Below are positions 49,501 through 60,034 of a stretch of DNA of 64,000 nucleotides, piece after piece; the first letter of the stretch is position 1; every line of letters begins with the position of its first letter. Below the pieces are notes generated by a model, which did not search any database, was not told the DNA's origin, and saw only the letters and a list, made by a program, of their open reading frames with translations. Origin of the DNA: Saturnia japonica (lineage: Eukaryota > Arthropoda > Insecta > Lepidoptera > Saturniidae); the NCBI GenBank assembly GCA_033032175.1, contig JAVKPJ010000066.1, positions 1-64,000 on the forward strand. The letters are read 5' to 3'. The translations under genes and the position numbers were made by a program.

Positions 49501-49665
49501 GGCCACCGAGCCATCTCGATTACCCGCCCAGTCATCTCGGGGCGGCACGAAGTATGGCTCGGCTATCACGGCGACGTTGATTGACCACTGTGCCATGCTT
49601 TGGACTAGCAGGTCCTGCGCACTGGCACAGTGGTTTAGATTCGCTTGGAGGAGACGGATGGCCAT
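46505..49665 (-). pseudogene. M13 ORF2, endonuclease-RT with one frameshift site
   Basis: The start is ATG 49665 (MAIRLLQANLNHCASAQDL), two bases after the ORF1 stop (TAA-TA-ATG). Endonuclease, RT (SLDIANAFNTLPW, CYADD) and zinc finger (CHHCGCEVDNAQHTLTAC) match M2 ORF2 closely. Near 48345-48355 plus reads GCGTTTTCACCCGCC where M2 has GCGTTTCACCGCC. One T and one C are added, both in short runs, giving a net +2. Up- and downstream frames are fully open. Without that site the protein would be about 1052 residues. Confidence 0.92.
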
Positions 49666-49667
49666 TA

Positions 49668-52004
49668 TTAACTGGTTTGTTCCATCTCCTCCGTCTGGAC
49701 CGTCGTCGGCGCTTTAGGAACAGCCGACGAGGTCAGGGGCTGTGTCGGGGCTTTTCCCCTCCTTCCCCTTCTTCCTTTCTTCGTCTTGGGTGTCGGCTCA
49801 ACACAAGCTCTGCTGCCCATCCGATGTCCCGTCGGTTTATTCGCTCGTGCGCATACAGCACAATGCGGATCCGCTGTACAACCTCCGGCTTTGTGGCCCG
49901 GTTTACTACAGCGATAACACAGCTGACTGTAGTCAACTTCGCAGGGACATTTTACCCCTACGTGGCCACTCTGGAAGCAACGGAAACACCGTTGTGGGCG
50001 AGGCTGCAGGATCTTCACCCGCGCCGACACCCATCCCACCAGTAACCGTCGGCCATCGCCAAGCTTCTTTGCTGTCGCTACTGGACAGGTTACTATAGCT
50101 GTTCCTGTCCCATCCGGTCCAGGACGCGGGTCGCTACATTTCACTTGTCCAGGCGGGCATTCCCCAGCTGAGGCGACGGCTGCGATTAGTTTCTCGACCG
50201 TGACCGAGTCGTCGAGTCCTGAGATGCGCACGCTTGCGCTTCTTACCGGCCTGGATACCCTAATATCCTCCACTGGGAAGGACAGCCTAATTTTATCTGC
50301 CAGCGCATCAGCCTTTTCGTTGCTGTCGGCGCCGGGTAACTCCAATATGGCTGCTCCTGTCACCGCCCTCCTGTAGTTAACGCCCTCAATTCCGAGGCTG
50401 CCTAGGTCCACGCTTTCCCAGGTCTTCGCCAGTACCTCCTTATATGTAAGACCTCTCGTTGCCGCCTCCGACTGCAGCGTGATCACCACTGCAGTGGATT
50501 TCGGGGAACGAAACTTACGGGTCTTCTTACCCTTTTTCTTAGTAGGCGCTGCCTTGGGCTTGACCTTCTTTGATATAGCCGCCTTTTTACCCCCCTTACC
50601 GACTAATACCCATTCCCCCTCGGAGGACTTGGGAGCAGCTAACTTCTCGCTGTAGGAGGGGGGACGAGAATCGGCTGCAGCCGACTTTGGTACTGCTTTC
50701 CCTACCTTCTGGCTGCTCTTCTTCGCAGTCGCTTGCCGGGAGTCTGCCAGCCGTGGAGGCCGAGTTTCGGGAGCTAGCGGTTTCGCCGTGAGCTGTGCAG
50801 CCTTTCTATCCGCCGCTAAAGGAGGGCGGAGTCGTTGTTCCGGGAGGAGCCTATCCTCCAACGCCTCGAAGCGCGCACTCATTATATTGAGAATCTCCCT
50901 AAATTTCCCATCAATATCCGAAGTGCCGCTCCGAGGACGCCCTTGTTGCCTCTGCGGCAAAGGAGGAAACTCTTCCCTCGAAAGCCTTCTTGGAGGTGAA
51001 GAGGGTGGCGCGACAACGGAAGAGACGCTGGGTTCGGGCACTGGCATGCGGACCTTCAAGAAGTCCGCTCTTAACTCCGCGAGCTCTTTGCGGAGCTCTG
51101 CCAGTTCTTCTGCCTGTCTTCTGTTTGTCTCCTCTACCCGCGTGTATGCAGCTTGGACCCTCTCCAACTCCTCAGTGGTGGTCCGACTACTATATTTTAC
51201 GACTGCGTCCTTAATGGACGCAGCCGCATCTTTGAGGGCTTTTGTAAACGTGCCCTTCAAGTTGTGTGATTTTTGGGCAACTTTAAGGATCACCTCAACG
51301 TCACCCATCACCCTCTCGGTTAATTGGGAGGAGAGCTCCTCCTCCGGGGCGGTGGCGATCTCTTTCGAAGCCCTACTGTGGCACGCACGTGAAGCCATCC
51401 TTGCCACGTCCTCCTCGGCTGCGAGTCGGATACCCTCCTCTTTAAGACGCAGGTACTCGGATTGTAGCTTTACCATCCCGACGTATTCCCCAGTTGTTGG
51501 AGGGCGACCTCTGCCTCTTTTAGTGACCGCGACCTTCTTTAGGGCCGGAGAGGACTCATCTACCGACGCCGGGTCCGACGGTTGCGGAGGGTCAGGGTCT
51601 TCTGGCTTCCTTTTCCTTCGCCAAAAGGTACCGCTAGGAATATCGTCATCAGACATAACCGATACCATTGTGCCCACGCTGGAATTACTAGTAACCGATA
51701 AGCGGTCCAACGATGCACTCCTCTCAATGATTACAACGGGCACAACCGTCGCGCTATGACTTTCCTTTTCTGGCTCTACGACACCAGACTTCGGGACACT
51801 ACCCGCTCCCGTACCATATTTATCCAAATCGAATGCAGAATCAAAAGTCAATGTTCTTGCCAAGGTTGTCGTTGTTAAATCGGAATCACGCAAAATTTTG
51901 CCCCCCCCAGAAAACGTGGGGCAGCCCGAGCTAAGCTCGGGGAGGGATTCTCCATTTCTGGTACCCTCCTGGGGTAGTGATTTTTTAAATGTTGCACTAT
52001 CCAT
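49668..52004 (-). CDS. M13 ORF1: intact gag-like protein of family A
   Basis: 778 residues from ATG 52004 (MDSATFKKSLPQEGT). The LPQEGT...FSGGG motif is present once at residues 10-37. The AT-hook-like TKRGRGRPPTTGEYVG is at about 165-180, and the helical region with NLKGTFTKALKDAAAS and EELAELRKELAELR at about 210-330. A basic linker KKVKPKAAPTKKKGKKTRK and the VVITLQSEAATRG block follow. Near the C-terminus are knuckles CFRCFQSGHVGVKC, CYRCSKPGHKAGGC and CAVCARANKPTGH. The complete frame and a standard start make this the reference SART-like ORF1 here. The expected roles are RNA binding, nuclear entry and telomere targeting (family knowledge from SART1/TRAS1). Confidence 0.92.
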   Translation of the reverse strand: MDSATFKKSLPQEGTRNGESLPELSSGCPTFSGGGKILRDSDLTTTTLARTLTFDSAFDLDKYGTGAGSVPKSGVVEPEKESHSATVVPVVIIERSASLDRLSVTSNSSVGTMVSVMSDDDIPSGTFWRRKRKPEDPDPPQPSDPASVDESSPALKKVAVTKRGRGRPPTTGEYVGMVKLQSEYLRLKEEGIRLAAEEDVARMASRACHSRASKEIATAPEEELSSQLTERVMGDVEVILKVAQKSHNLKGTFTKALKDAAASIKDAVVKYSSRTTTEELERVQAAYTRVEETNRRQAEELAELRKELAELRADFLKVRMPVPEPSVSSVVAPPSSPPRRLSREEFPPLPQRQQGRPRSGTSDIDGKFREILNIMSARFEALEDRLLPEQRLRPPLAADRKAAQLTAKPLAPETRPPRLADSRQATAKKSSQKVGKAVPKSAAADSRPPSYSEKLAAPKSSEGEWVLVGKGGKKAAISKKVKPKAAPTKKKGKKTRKFRSPKSTAVVITLQSEAATRGLTYKEVLAKTWESVDLGSLGIEGVNYRRAVTGAAILELPGADSNEKADALADKIRLSFPVEDIRVSRPVRSASVRISGLDDSVTVEKLIAAVASAGECPPGQVKCSDPRPGPDGTGTAIVTCPVATAKKLGDGRRLLVGWVSARVKILQPRPQRCFRCFQSGHVGVKCPCEVDYSQLCYRCSKPGHKAGGCTADPHCAVCARANKPTGHRMGSRACVEPTPKTKKGRRGRRGKAPTQPLTSSAVPKAPTTVQTEEMEQTS
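51925..51941 (-). promoter_or_regulatory. ORF1 coding hairpin, M13
   Basis: Sense CCCGAGC-TTA-GCTCGGG, a perfect 7-bp stem. It encodes PELSSG where M8 encodes SGLSPG, yet pairing is preserved. Confidence 0.62.
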
Positions 52005-52371
52005 CTTCGTTACTTACTTTCCGTCTAGTTCGCAGTACGCCTGCCGGGACCGGTATGAAACCCACCAATCCCGCCAGCCGTTTTCCGGAACTGGGCCCTT
52101 GGGACTCAACTTGAGCCCTCATCGGCCCCAACCCGGTACTGAGTGCGCTGCTCACACGCCACACCCAGGAGTGTTTATCGGCTCTCCAGCCTAGATCCGT
52201 AGTGTTCAGCGAGACAGGGTCACCTCGAGAAGGATGTGGTTCTTCACCACGCACTACGGTCTTGAGGTGGCAGGCTAAGGCTCTCTCCGAAAGGAAAGAG
52301 CTGTATTGCGCCTGTGGGTCCACCCCCTGCAGATCAGAGATACAAGTACCCCATCACGCCTGCTCGACCCC
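52005..52371 (-). promoter_or_regulatory. M13 5' leader (family A module)
   Basis: 367 nt, same module as M1 and M8. GAGGTA becomes GGGGTA opposite TATCTC, keeping a pair as G-U, which supports that hairpin. Confidence 0.5.
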
Positions 52372-52543
52372 AACCTAACCTAACCTAACCTAACCTAACC
52401 TAACCTAACCTAACCTAACCTAACCTAACCTAAACGTAACATAACACAAACCTAACCTAAACGTAACATAACACAAACCTAACCTAAACGTAACATAACA
52501 CAAACCTAACCTAAACGTAACATAACACAAACCTAACCTAAAC
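52372..52543 (-). repeat. Telomere array ending in a 27-bp variant repeat
   Basis: About 12 CCTAA units, then ACGTAACATAACACAAA plus two CCTAA, repeated with an exact 27-nt period (ACG at 52434, 52461, 52488, 52515 and a broken one at 52542). This variant block is the most internal telomeric sequence of contig 3. Confidence 0.95.
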
Positions 52544-52651
52544 GCCAAGGACGGGGGCATAGAAATTGAAAGAGTGAGGAAAGTTAGAGATAGCAAGGTG
52601 ATTATAGGGTGTCGCACACAAGCGGACAGAGAAAAGGTTAGACAAAATTAG
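52544..52651 (+). pseudogene. ORF1 fragment of a TRAS-like element
   Basis: 35 codons starting AKDGGIEIERVRKVRDSKV, ending TAG. The pattern G-[IV]-x-[IV]-x2-VR-x4-KV-[IV]-[IL]-x-C matches the block TGVRVDAVRRARNQKVVLRC of M9 ORF1. It is fused at its left to the last telomere variant unit. It is too short for any function. Confidence 0.6.
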
Positions 52652-52686
52652 AACGTGGAAATAAAGACCTACGGGAGGAGGACATG

Positions 52687-52731
<45 letters not shown>

Positions 52732-52806
52732 CGGGACCTTTTTCATGAGAAAATGGACAGTTTGTTAAGTGTCAAAAATTTTAATAATAGCAAAATAAAC
52801 AAAATT

Positions 52807-54108
52807 ATGGACTCTAACTTATTAGAGGAAAAAATTCAGGAATACACTAGCATTATAACACAAGCGAGAAAGAAGCCAAAAAAGCCCAGATCAGCAGCTG
52901 GAAGAACTTCTGCGAAAAGCAGGATAAGGAAGGCCTCTGGGAGGGCATCTACCGAATAATCGGTAGGACAAAGAAGAGGAGCGAGGACGTGTTGCTCAAG
53001 CGGGCAAATATTATGCTGGACCCGAAAGAGTCTGCAGAGGTTTTGGCAGGGGTATTCTACCCGGAGGACGACCTACAGAGCGATGAACCTTAGCACTCAA
53101 AAATCCGAGCGCAGGCCGAGGGCCTAAATGGTCAGGGTCATCATAATGATGACCCACCATTTACGCACGTAGAACTGAAGGGCGAAGTGGATAGGTTCAA
53201 TCCAAAGAAGGCGCCTGGGTCGGACAGACTAACTGCCGATATTTGCGCACGCGCCGTAAACTGCGCTCCGGAGACTTGCCTATCGCTGGTCAACAAGTGC
53301 CTTGAGTTGGGGTACTTTCTCGTGGCTTGGAAGCAGGCCACTGTTGTAGTCCTGAGGAAGCCCGGGAAGGAAGACCACTCGAGTCCTAAGTCTTGCAGGC
53401 CGATAGCCAGTGATGGGCAAGATTCTCGAGCGCATGGTTATTGAGAGGGCCAAGTGGCACATCCTCCCTACGCTATCCAACCGTCAGTACGGATTTATGC
53501 CCCAGAAAAGCACCGAGGACGCCCTCTACGACCTCGTGACACACATTCGCGCGAAACTTGACCAGAAGCGGATCATCGTACTTGTGTCGTTGGATATAGA
53601 GGGCACTTTCGACAGTGCTTGGTGGCCACAGATCAGGGTCCGGCTGATGAAGGTGGGCTGCTCTGTAGGCATACAGAAGATCTTGGGTAGTTACCTGAGT
53701 GACAGGGTAGTCCACCTGGGATATGCGGGGGAGATGATGTCAAGGAGAACCACTAAAGGCTGCGTGCAGGGCTCGATCGGGGGTCCTATATTGTGGGACC
53801 TTTTGTTGGACCCGCTATTGTGGGGCTTGGAGGAACGGGGGGTCCACGTGCAGGCGTACGCGGACGATGTGCTCCTCGCTATTGATGGGGATAGTGCGGC
53901 AGAAATAGAGCGGCTGGCCAACCCCATTTTGGCATATGTGCGGAAGTGGGGTGTCTGCAACAAATTAAGGTTTGCTCCACACAAAACCAGTTCGCTAGTT
54001 GTAACTAGAATACTAAAATACGACACCCCACGCCTCACAATGGGTGGCATTGACGTCGCGGTGTCGCCTCGGATGAGGATCCTAGGGTTGACCATCGACA
54101 TTGGTCTT
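52807..54108 (+). pseudogene. RT fragment of a TRAS-like ORF2
   Basis: From MDSNLLEEKIQEYTSIITQ through SSWKNFCEKQDKEGLWEGI to RT motifs NPKKAPGSDRLTADICARAV, SLDIEGTFDSAWW, GCVQGSIGGP and AYADDVLLAI. It stops after RILGLTID. The endonuclease, thumb end and RNase H are absent. A frameshift near 52880, an in-frame TAG at about 53091 and a small deletion near 53405 (GLLPV missing before MGKILE) show decay. Confidence 0.85.
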
Positions 54109-55964
54109 ACGACACGCTGCGTAGCACGTAGCACACGTCTGTTCGTGGCGCTGAGAGCATCCGCCCAGATCGGTGCCCCGTAGACGGCCATGCCCCTCAC
54201 CACCCCCGCAAACAAACGGCGACAGCTCGCGCCCGGCCCCCCCGAGTTCGGGAGAAGCCGGCCGAGAGCCACCGCCGTTCCCACTATCCGCGGTTCGAGT
54301 CCCTTAAAGTGGGTCTCGAACCGCCAACGTCCGTCCAGGATGAGGCCCAGATATTTCATCTGGGCCCCAACCCGGACCCTCACATTCTCCACCATTATGT
54401 GGGCCCCAGGATGCGGCCCACACCGAGGCCCATGAAAAAGTAGGGCCTCGGTCTTCTCAGCTGCCTCCCTAAGCCCCGGCGACTTTATGCGACTGACCAC
54501 GAGGGCAGCGCCCTCTGTAGCCAGGCGCGCCACTTCTTCGTACGTCCGCGTAGCATAGCAAGCGAATCCCCGAAGGGAGCGCTACGCGGAGCACCCAGTC
54601 GTAGCCCATGTTCCACAGGAGCGGCCCCAACACCGACCCCTGTGGAACACTACACCCAACATGCCGCCGAACCACACCACTGCCCCTCCCGTCGACGAAG
54701 GCGACCTCCCTACCCTGGAGGTAGTCCCCCAACAGCCGCCGCAGGTACGAGGGCAATCCGAAAAACCGGAGCGCCTCTCGTATATACCGTGCGGCAAACT
54801 GTTGAAGGCGTTGGCAATGTCTATCGACACCGCCAACAACCTACCTCCCGCCGCGGTCGCCTCCGCAGACCACGCCTTCAGGGAGGAGAGGTCCAGCGTC
54901 GAACGCCCTCTCCGGAATCCGAACTGCCGGTCCGAAAGCACCGGCCCAACTTCCTCCATGTGCCGAACGATACGAGACGCCAGAATGCGCTCCAGCATCT
55001 TGCCCGTGTCGTCCAGCAGCACGAAGGACCGGTACGAGGATGGGCAGTCCACGGGGCGACCCTCCTTCGCCAGAAGGCAGAGTCGCCCCACCTTCCAGAG
55101 CTTCGGGAACCGTCCAGCCGACAAACACCGGTTGAACAGCTCCCGAAGCTCTCCCCCATGTGGTCCGACGCCACAATTAAAATACGGCTCGGAACTCCGT
55201 CCGGGCCAGGCGCCCTCCGCTTGTTGCGGAGGTGCTCCACCACCGACCCCATCTCCTCCTCAGTGACAGGGGGGGGGGTGGCAACAGCTCCTCCGCAACA
55301 ACACTCCCATTTAACATGGAAGGTGGGAGGAGCTCCGGAGGGTCGGGCAGTAACGTGGCCACGACCCTCGCCAAGACCTCTGAGTCCAGGGACTCCGTTG
55401 ACGGGGTCGCCTGCCCCCGGAACTTCTTCCGGGCCACCCGGTACGGGTGCCCCCACGCGTCCCTGTCCAGAGTCCTGAGGAGCTCCTCCCACTGCTCATC
55501 CTTTGCCCGGCTGATGGCCACCTGCAGGGACTTCCTGGCTTCCCTGTAGTGGCCAAGCAGCAGGGCCTCCTCTCCCACTGCCCGGGTTTGCCACCGGCGG
55601 CAGCGTTGAAGCTGCCACCGCGCCGCGGAGCAGGCCACCCGGAGATCGGCAATCTCCGGGGTCCACCAATACACCGGCCGCCTGTTTTGCGGGCGGTTGT
55701 TGCCCCGCGGCATCGACCCGTCGCAGACCGCCGTAAGGGCCCTACGTAAAATGGTCTGCGATCGCGTCGATCTCTTCTTCACTAGGAGCCGGCGCGCGCC
55801 AGCTCTGGACGATGGCCGCCTCTTCGGCTAGCTGCCAATTGAAGCGGCTCACCACCCATCGGGGGTAGCTAGCCCCCCCCCCCCCCCCCCCCCCCCCGCA
55901 GCACGGTACGCCGGCTCCCCTGAGGAGGTGGAGACCCCGAACCGGATATACCGGTGGTCTGACA
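54109..55964 (-). mobile_element. M15: internal ORF2 fragment of a family B element
   Basis: On minus it covers the end of the endonuclease (LSDHRYIRFGVST) through RT (SIDIANAFNSLPH, GVPQGSVLGPLLWN) to the thumb (VLRATQRVV). Several frameshifts are present, and part of the CYADD motif is deleted (LLCYAD then VRR). Neither element end nor telomere repeat is present. Both ends are abrupt joins, to M14 on the left and M16 on the right. A G25 run on the sense strand (C at 55873-55897) expands a G8 of M6. Confidence 0.85.
55873..55897. repeat. C25 homopolymer
   Basis: 25 C inside the M15 ORF2 remnant, where M6 has a G8 on the sense strand. It is either an expansion or an assembly problem. Confidence 0.9.
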
Positions 55965-58230
55965 AGTCCCACTCGAGCGCTTGCTAACGCCGAACGCACG
56001 CCCGATCGCTCCGCGCGGTTTTTAAGTGAAAAAATCGAAAATTGTGCATTTTGTTGTAATATAAACAAGTGTGATACGTTAAAAAACGCGCCACATCACT
56101 ACGAATAAAGTGTAGTACTCAGTTTTTAAATATCTCAAAAAACGAGTGAGTAATTCGCAAAAAAAAAAAATTTGAAAACTTTGACCGCATGCGCTGTCAA
56201 ATACAGATCGATGACACTAGTGTTTTAAATTGTTAAAAGGTGAAGAAAAAATTTATCTTTCATCTAACATAAGAATTGGATTTTTAACATGAGTAAAACT
56301 CAGAACATTACAAAAATAAAAAACAATAAATATATAAGTTAGGTCCATTGGGACCCTGTTCCCAAGGTGCCATTGAAACCGTTGAAATAAAAAATTAAAC
56401 ACTTATAGTATTCCAAACAAACCATTTTAAATTTCAACAAAACCAATATTAAAAATCCAGGATTAGTGTCCTACAGGAACAAAAGTGATACCAAATTATA
56501 GAGGATTGAAGTGACTATTAGAAAAGGTGGGTGAAAAGTGCACTAATTTTTAGGAACTATTTTTAAACATCAAAAAAACAACTTTTAGAAAATTTTAACT
56601 TAAAATAACTCAAAAATTATACATCTTAAAAATTTTAATTTTATAACATTAATAACACCCTAGTGGCTACTATTTTTAATAAAAAATTTAGAATTTTTAA
56701 ATAAATACTTTAGGAGAAATTAATATTTATAATTTTTAACTACAAAAAACAGTGTTAACCGTGACGAGTGCGCACATGGGATAGTGCTAGTTTTGTGGGG
56801 AAACTAATCCCCCCTCGAATGGGCTTTTCTCCAAAGAGCTACGACGTCAGGATCCAGAGATATTTAGAAAAACATACTCAACTTTGGACAAAAATATAAG
56901 GAATTCGAACATTACATAACAGTTTTACCGTGGGAAACCAGAAACTTCAAGTTTACGGCCCGCAACAAATAATTATTAAAATAAATATTAAATTAAACAA
57001 GTACCTGACTAGATTAAAAACTTTTATAATAATAATATTAAAATAAAATAGTAGCTTAATTATTAATAAATATTGACATAAATAAATAATAAATAGTATA
57101 AAAATATTCAAAAAATATATAAATAGATAATAATAATAAATAATAGCTTACAAAGCAGTTTATTATTATAAATATAACCCCAAAAATTTTTAAATAATAC
57201 AAAATTTTAATATAATAAAATATTTTAAATAATAAAATCATTGCGACCCCCGAATGGGATGTGCGGCGGCCAGCAGTGGTGTAAAAATTGAAACGGTTAA
57301 TAATAAAACGGTTGAAACAAGAACTATTAACCATATAGTGTTGTGACAGTTTAACCACGAACTTTACATCAACCAGATCGACAACAAAGGGGCGGATACC
57401 TTTCGCAGTGTGGGAGGAGCCACTTAGGAGGCGGAGTTTGGGCCGGACATAGCCCCGCCCAAGGCCACACCCCTCCACGCCTACCACCCCCCCCCCCCCC
57501 CCCAGCACTTTCGTGGGGACCATTTTTACCTACCCCCCCTCGACGCGGGGAAATTTCCCCGCAGCCAATAACTCGGCCATCTTTCATCGTAGAGACACAA
57601 GAGAGGTGTCAAATGAAAGAGGGCCTTGAGTAGTTCAAATTGGCTAAATCAAATTTCTACGTGGAAAAGAGGAGCAGCAGGGAGTGGAGGACATATTGAT
57701 GTGGGTGGTTTACTCTGCATAGCCGTCGAATTTCAGTGGGACTTAATTTTAATTTTAATTATAATTTAATGTTAATTTTAAAACATTTACTTTTAAATTT
57801 AATTACAATATTAGTTAATAAATATCAGTTCAACCGATTTATACTAATAAGAGTTACCAGCTCTAAATTTAGACACATACTCCGACAAATTTGTAACTAC
57901 CAATAGACATATTAAAACATTTTATAATTGACATTTATATTTTGACATCTCTCGAGGGAGTTAGGTCTTTTAATAATTCTATCCTTTTTTATCTATATCA
58001 ACATTACTTTCTCTTTTCCTTTCTATACTAACACTAACATAGGCTAAGTGACTATAATTACTAACAATACTAACACATAGTTTATACAGTAGGGAACCCT
58101 CGAGAGAATTTTTTAGACCCTACTTTTAAATTTATGTATTAATTGATTTAAAATTTTTATTTTTATTTTACTTCTTTGACATTAACTATATTTATACAGA
58201 TTTATATACAACCATATAATTTAAAAGCGA
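55965..58230 (+). other. M16 5' UTR
   Basis: 2.27 kb, AT-rich, matching the M9 5' UTR with scattered indels. It includes a 16-C run near 57487. No conserved ORF and no ribozyme fold were seen. Confidence 0.75.
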
Positions 58231-60034
58231 TACTGAGACACAAAAAAGGGCTCCAGCAAAACAAGTAAAAATAAGAAAGAGTGGAGAGGCTGAAGACATA
58301 TTAAGAAAAAATGTCCTAATAAAAGCCACAAAGGAGAATATAAGAAAAACTACTGTGGCAAAACAGCCTTTCAGTGCAAATCAGAGAGACCAAAGAAATT
58401 CTCAGACTGGAGCCCCAGCACAACAAAACCCAACACCAGCAGGTGCAACACCACCGGCGCTTTTAGCGCCAGAAACCAATGAACCAGATATGGGGGCGTG
58501 CTCGGAGGGCGACATGGGTGATTTGTCCTCTGACGCTGAGACGGCAGCTAGACCTAGGGTCAGCATGCTGCCGTCTTACAGGAAGAGGGCCGGGACGGCT
58601 ATGGATTTAGCCAGTATAAGAGCCAATGACTTCTTCCAATCAGGAAAAGCTGCTCTGGAGCTGTCTGGGAACTTAAAGAAAGAGATAAGGGTGGAGGTCC
58701 TCGAGTGTCTCGAGGGCCTTTACCTCACGGCCTTGGAGCTACTCGACTCTAGGGCCCGCCATAAGCTCCTGGAGGAGAGGGCGCGCTCTGAGGGAGCTAG
58801 ACAGCTCGCAAACTCGGAGCGTGCCCATTCAAAGCAACTGGCCGCCTTGGCGTCTGGCCACGAGCGCGCAATAAGCAGTTTAACATCTCAAATAGAGAAA
58901 CTGGTTAGTGAAACAGAATTGCTGCGCTCGTGGTTGGATTTCGAGGTGGCAGAACCGTTGAAGGCCGTGGGGGGGATTCGCGAGGCGGTCGAGGACCTCC
59001 GCCGGCGCCCATCTCAAAAGTTTCCCGAATACAGTAAATTAGAAAAAGGGGAACTGGACCAAATTGTAGGGGGGAACCTAAGACTACAGGGATCTGTAAC
59101 CAGGGTAAAGGAAGAAGTCTTGAAGCTGCCACAAAAGGTGGCTGCTGGCATAGTCATCCCAGCTATGCCGCCGCAACCACAAAACAGTGGGGACCCCGAA
59201 ATCGGGGCCCAGCTCACAAATATATACACAAATATATATAGCCATATATAGCCCTGCCGAAAAGGCCTCCACCGGCGGCGACGCTGGTTGTGTCGTCCAA
59301 AGACCCGCGGGCGACCAGCGACACGGTCCTTAGGACCATCCAGCGCGTCGCTGACACCACAAGGACAGGGGTGAGGGTCGACGCAGTGAGGAGGGCGAAG
59401 AATCAGAAGGTGGTTCTACGCTGTCACGGGGAGGGTGACGCCAAAGCCTTGGCAGGACAGCTAAGAACCGCCTCCGCCGACCTCACTGTCGAGACCCCGA
59501 AAAACCGGAACCCCCTGGTGGAGGTGCGAGGAGTCCTCTCCGAATACAAGGATAACGAAATCCTGGAGGGACTCAGGGCCCAAAACAAGCCGGTATTTGA
59601 TGGGCTCACCAAACCCGAGCAAACCATGGTGGTGAGATACCGTAAGAAGGCACGCAACTCGTTGGAGTGCCATCCGGTGATAGAGGTCGGGCCAAAGTTG
59701 TGGCAGCGATTTATGGACGCAGGAAGAGTCCATGTGGGCCCCTTGTATCGCCCAGTCCTGGACCAGTCCCCCCTTTCGCGGTGCTCGATGTGCCTCGGGT
59801 ACGGGCACGGTCGGAGGATGTGCCCGGAGAAAGAGGAGGCGTGTGCATATTGCACCAGTAAGCACCGGAGGGGGGGAGTGCGAGAGACGGGCGAACAAGG
59901 AGACCCCAATCTGCGTCAACTGCCACAGGGCACACCGATCTCGGGCAGAGTTAAACCACGGTGCACTGGACAGAGAGTGTCCAGAGATGCAGAAGTGGGA
60001 CTCCATTCCCAGATCCCGGGTGGCATACTGTTAA
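58231..60034 (+). pseudogene. M16 ORF1, broken gag-like gene
   Basis: Homologous to M9 ORF1. Three defects. The start MDKQTK is replaced by ATA-ATT-TAA, leaving no ATG in place. About 320 nt (roughly 108 codons) is deleted near 59235 and replaced by a short TATATA-rich filler with a stop. One G is added in a run near 59875 (G7 versus G6). The remaining blocks are the helical region and the zinc knuckles CSMCLGYGHGRRMC and CAYCTSKHRRG. It is not functional as written, although the downstream ORF2 is complete. Confidence 0.88.

Larger units (their letters stand above)
46150..52371 (-). mobile_element. M13: nearly intact full-length family A element
   Basis: 29-T tail (46150-46178), 3' UTR, ORF2 (46505-49665), ORF1 (49668-52004, intact), leader (52005-52371). 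The 5' end is GGGGTCGAGC at 52371. ORF2 is almost identical to M2 ORF2 and fails only by a net 2-base gain. M2 and M13 together define the consensus of this family. Confidence 0.94.
52544..54108 (+). mobile_element. M14: rearranged remnants of a family E relative
   Basis: A gag fragment (52544-52651), a 44-A run (52687-52730) not followed by TTAGG, an AT-rich piece, and an RT fragment (52807-54108) that stops inside the thumb. The proteins are clearly distinct from M9/M16, so this is another TRAS-like family. Its right end joins M15 at 54109 without a telomere repeat. Confidence 0.75.

Noticed and set aside
52684..52959. ORF beginning with a long poly-lysine run
   Set aside because: The lysines are a 44-A tract. 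Only the downstream part from 52807 has homology, to a TRAS-like ORF2.
57056..57587. ORFs at 57056-57587 on minus
   Set aside because: They lie in the AT-rich M16 leader, antisense to the element. No matching frame in the M9 copy.
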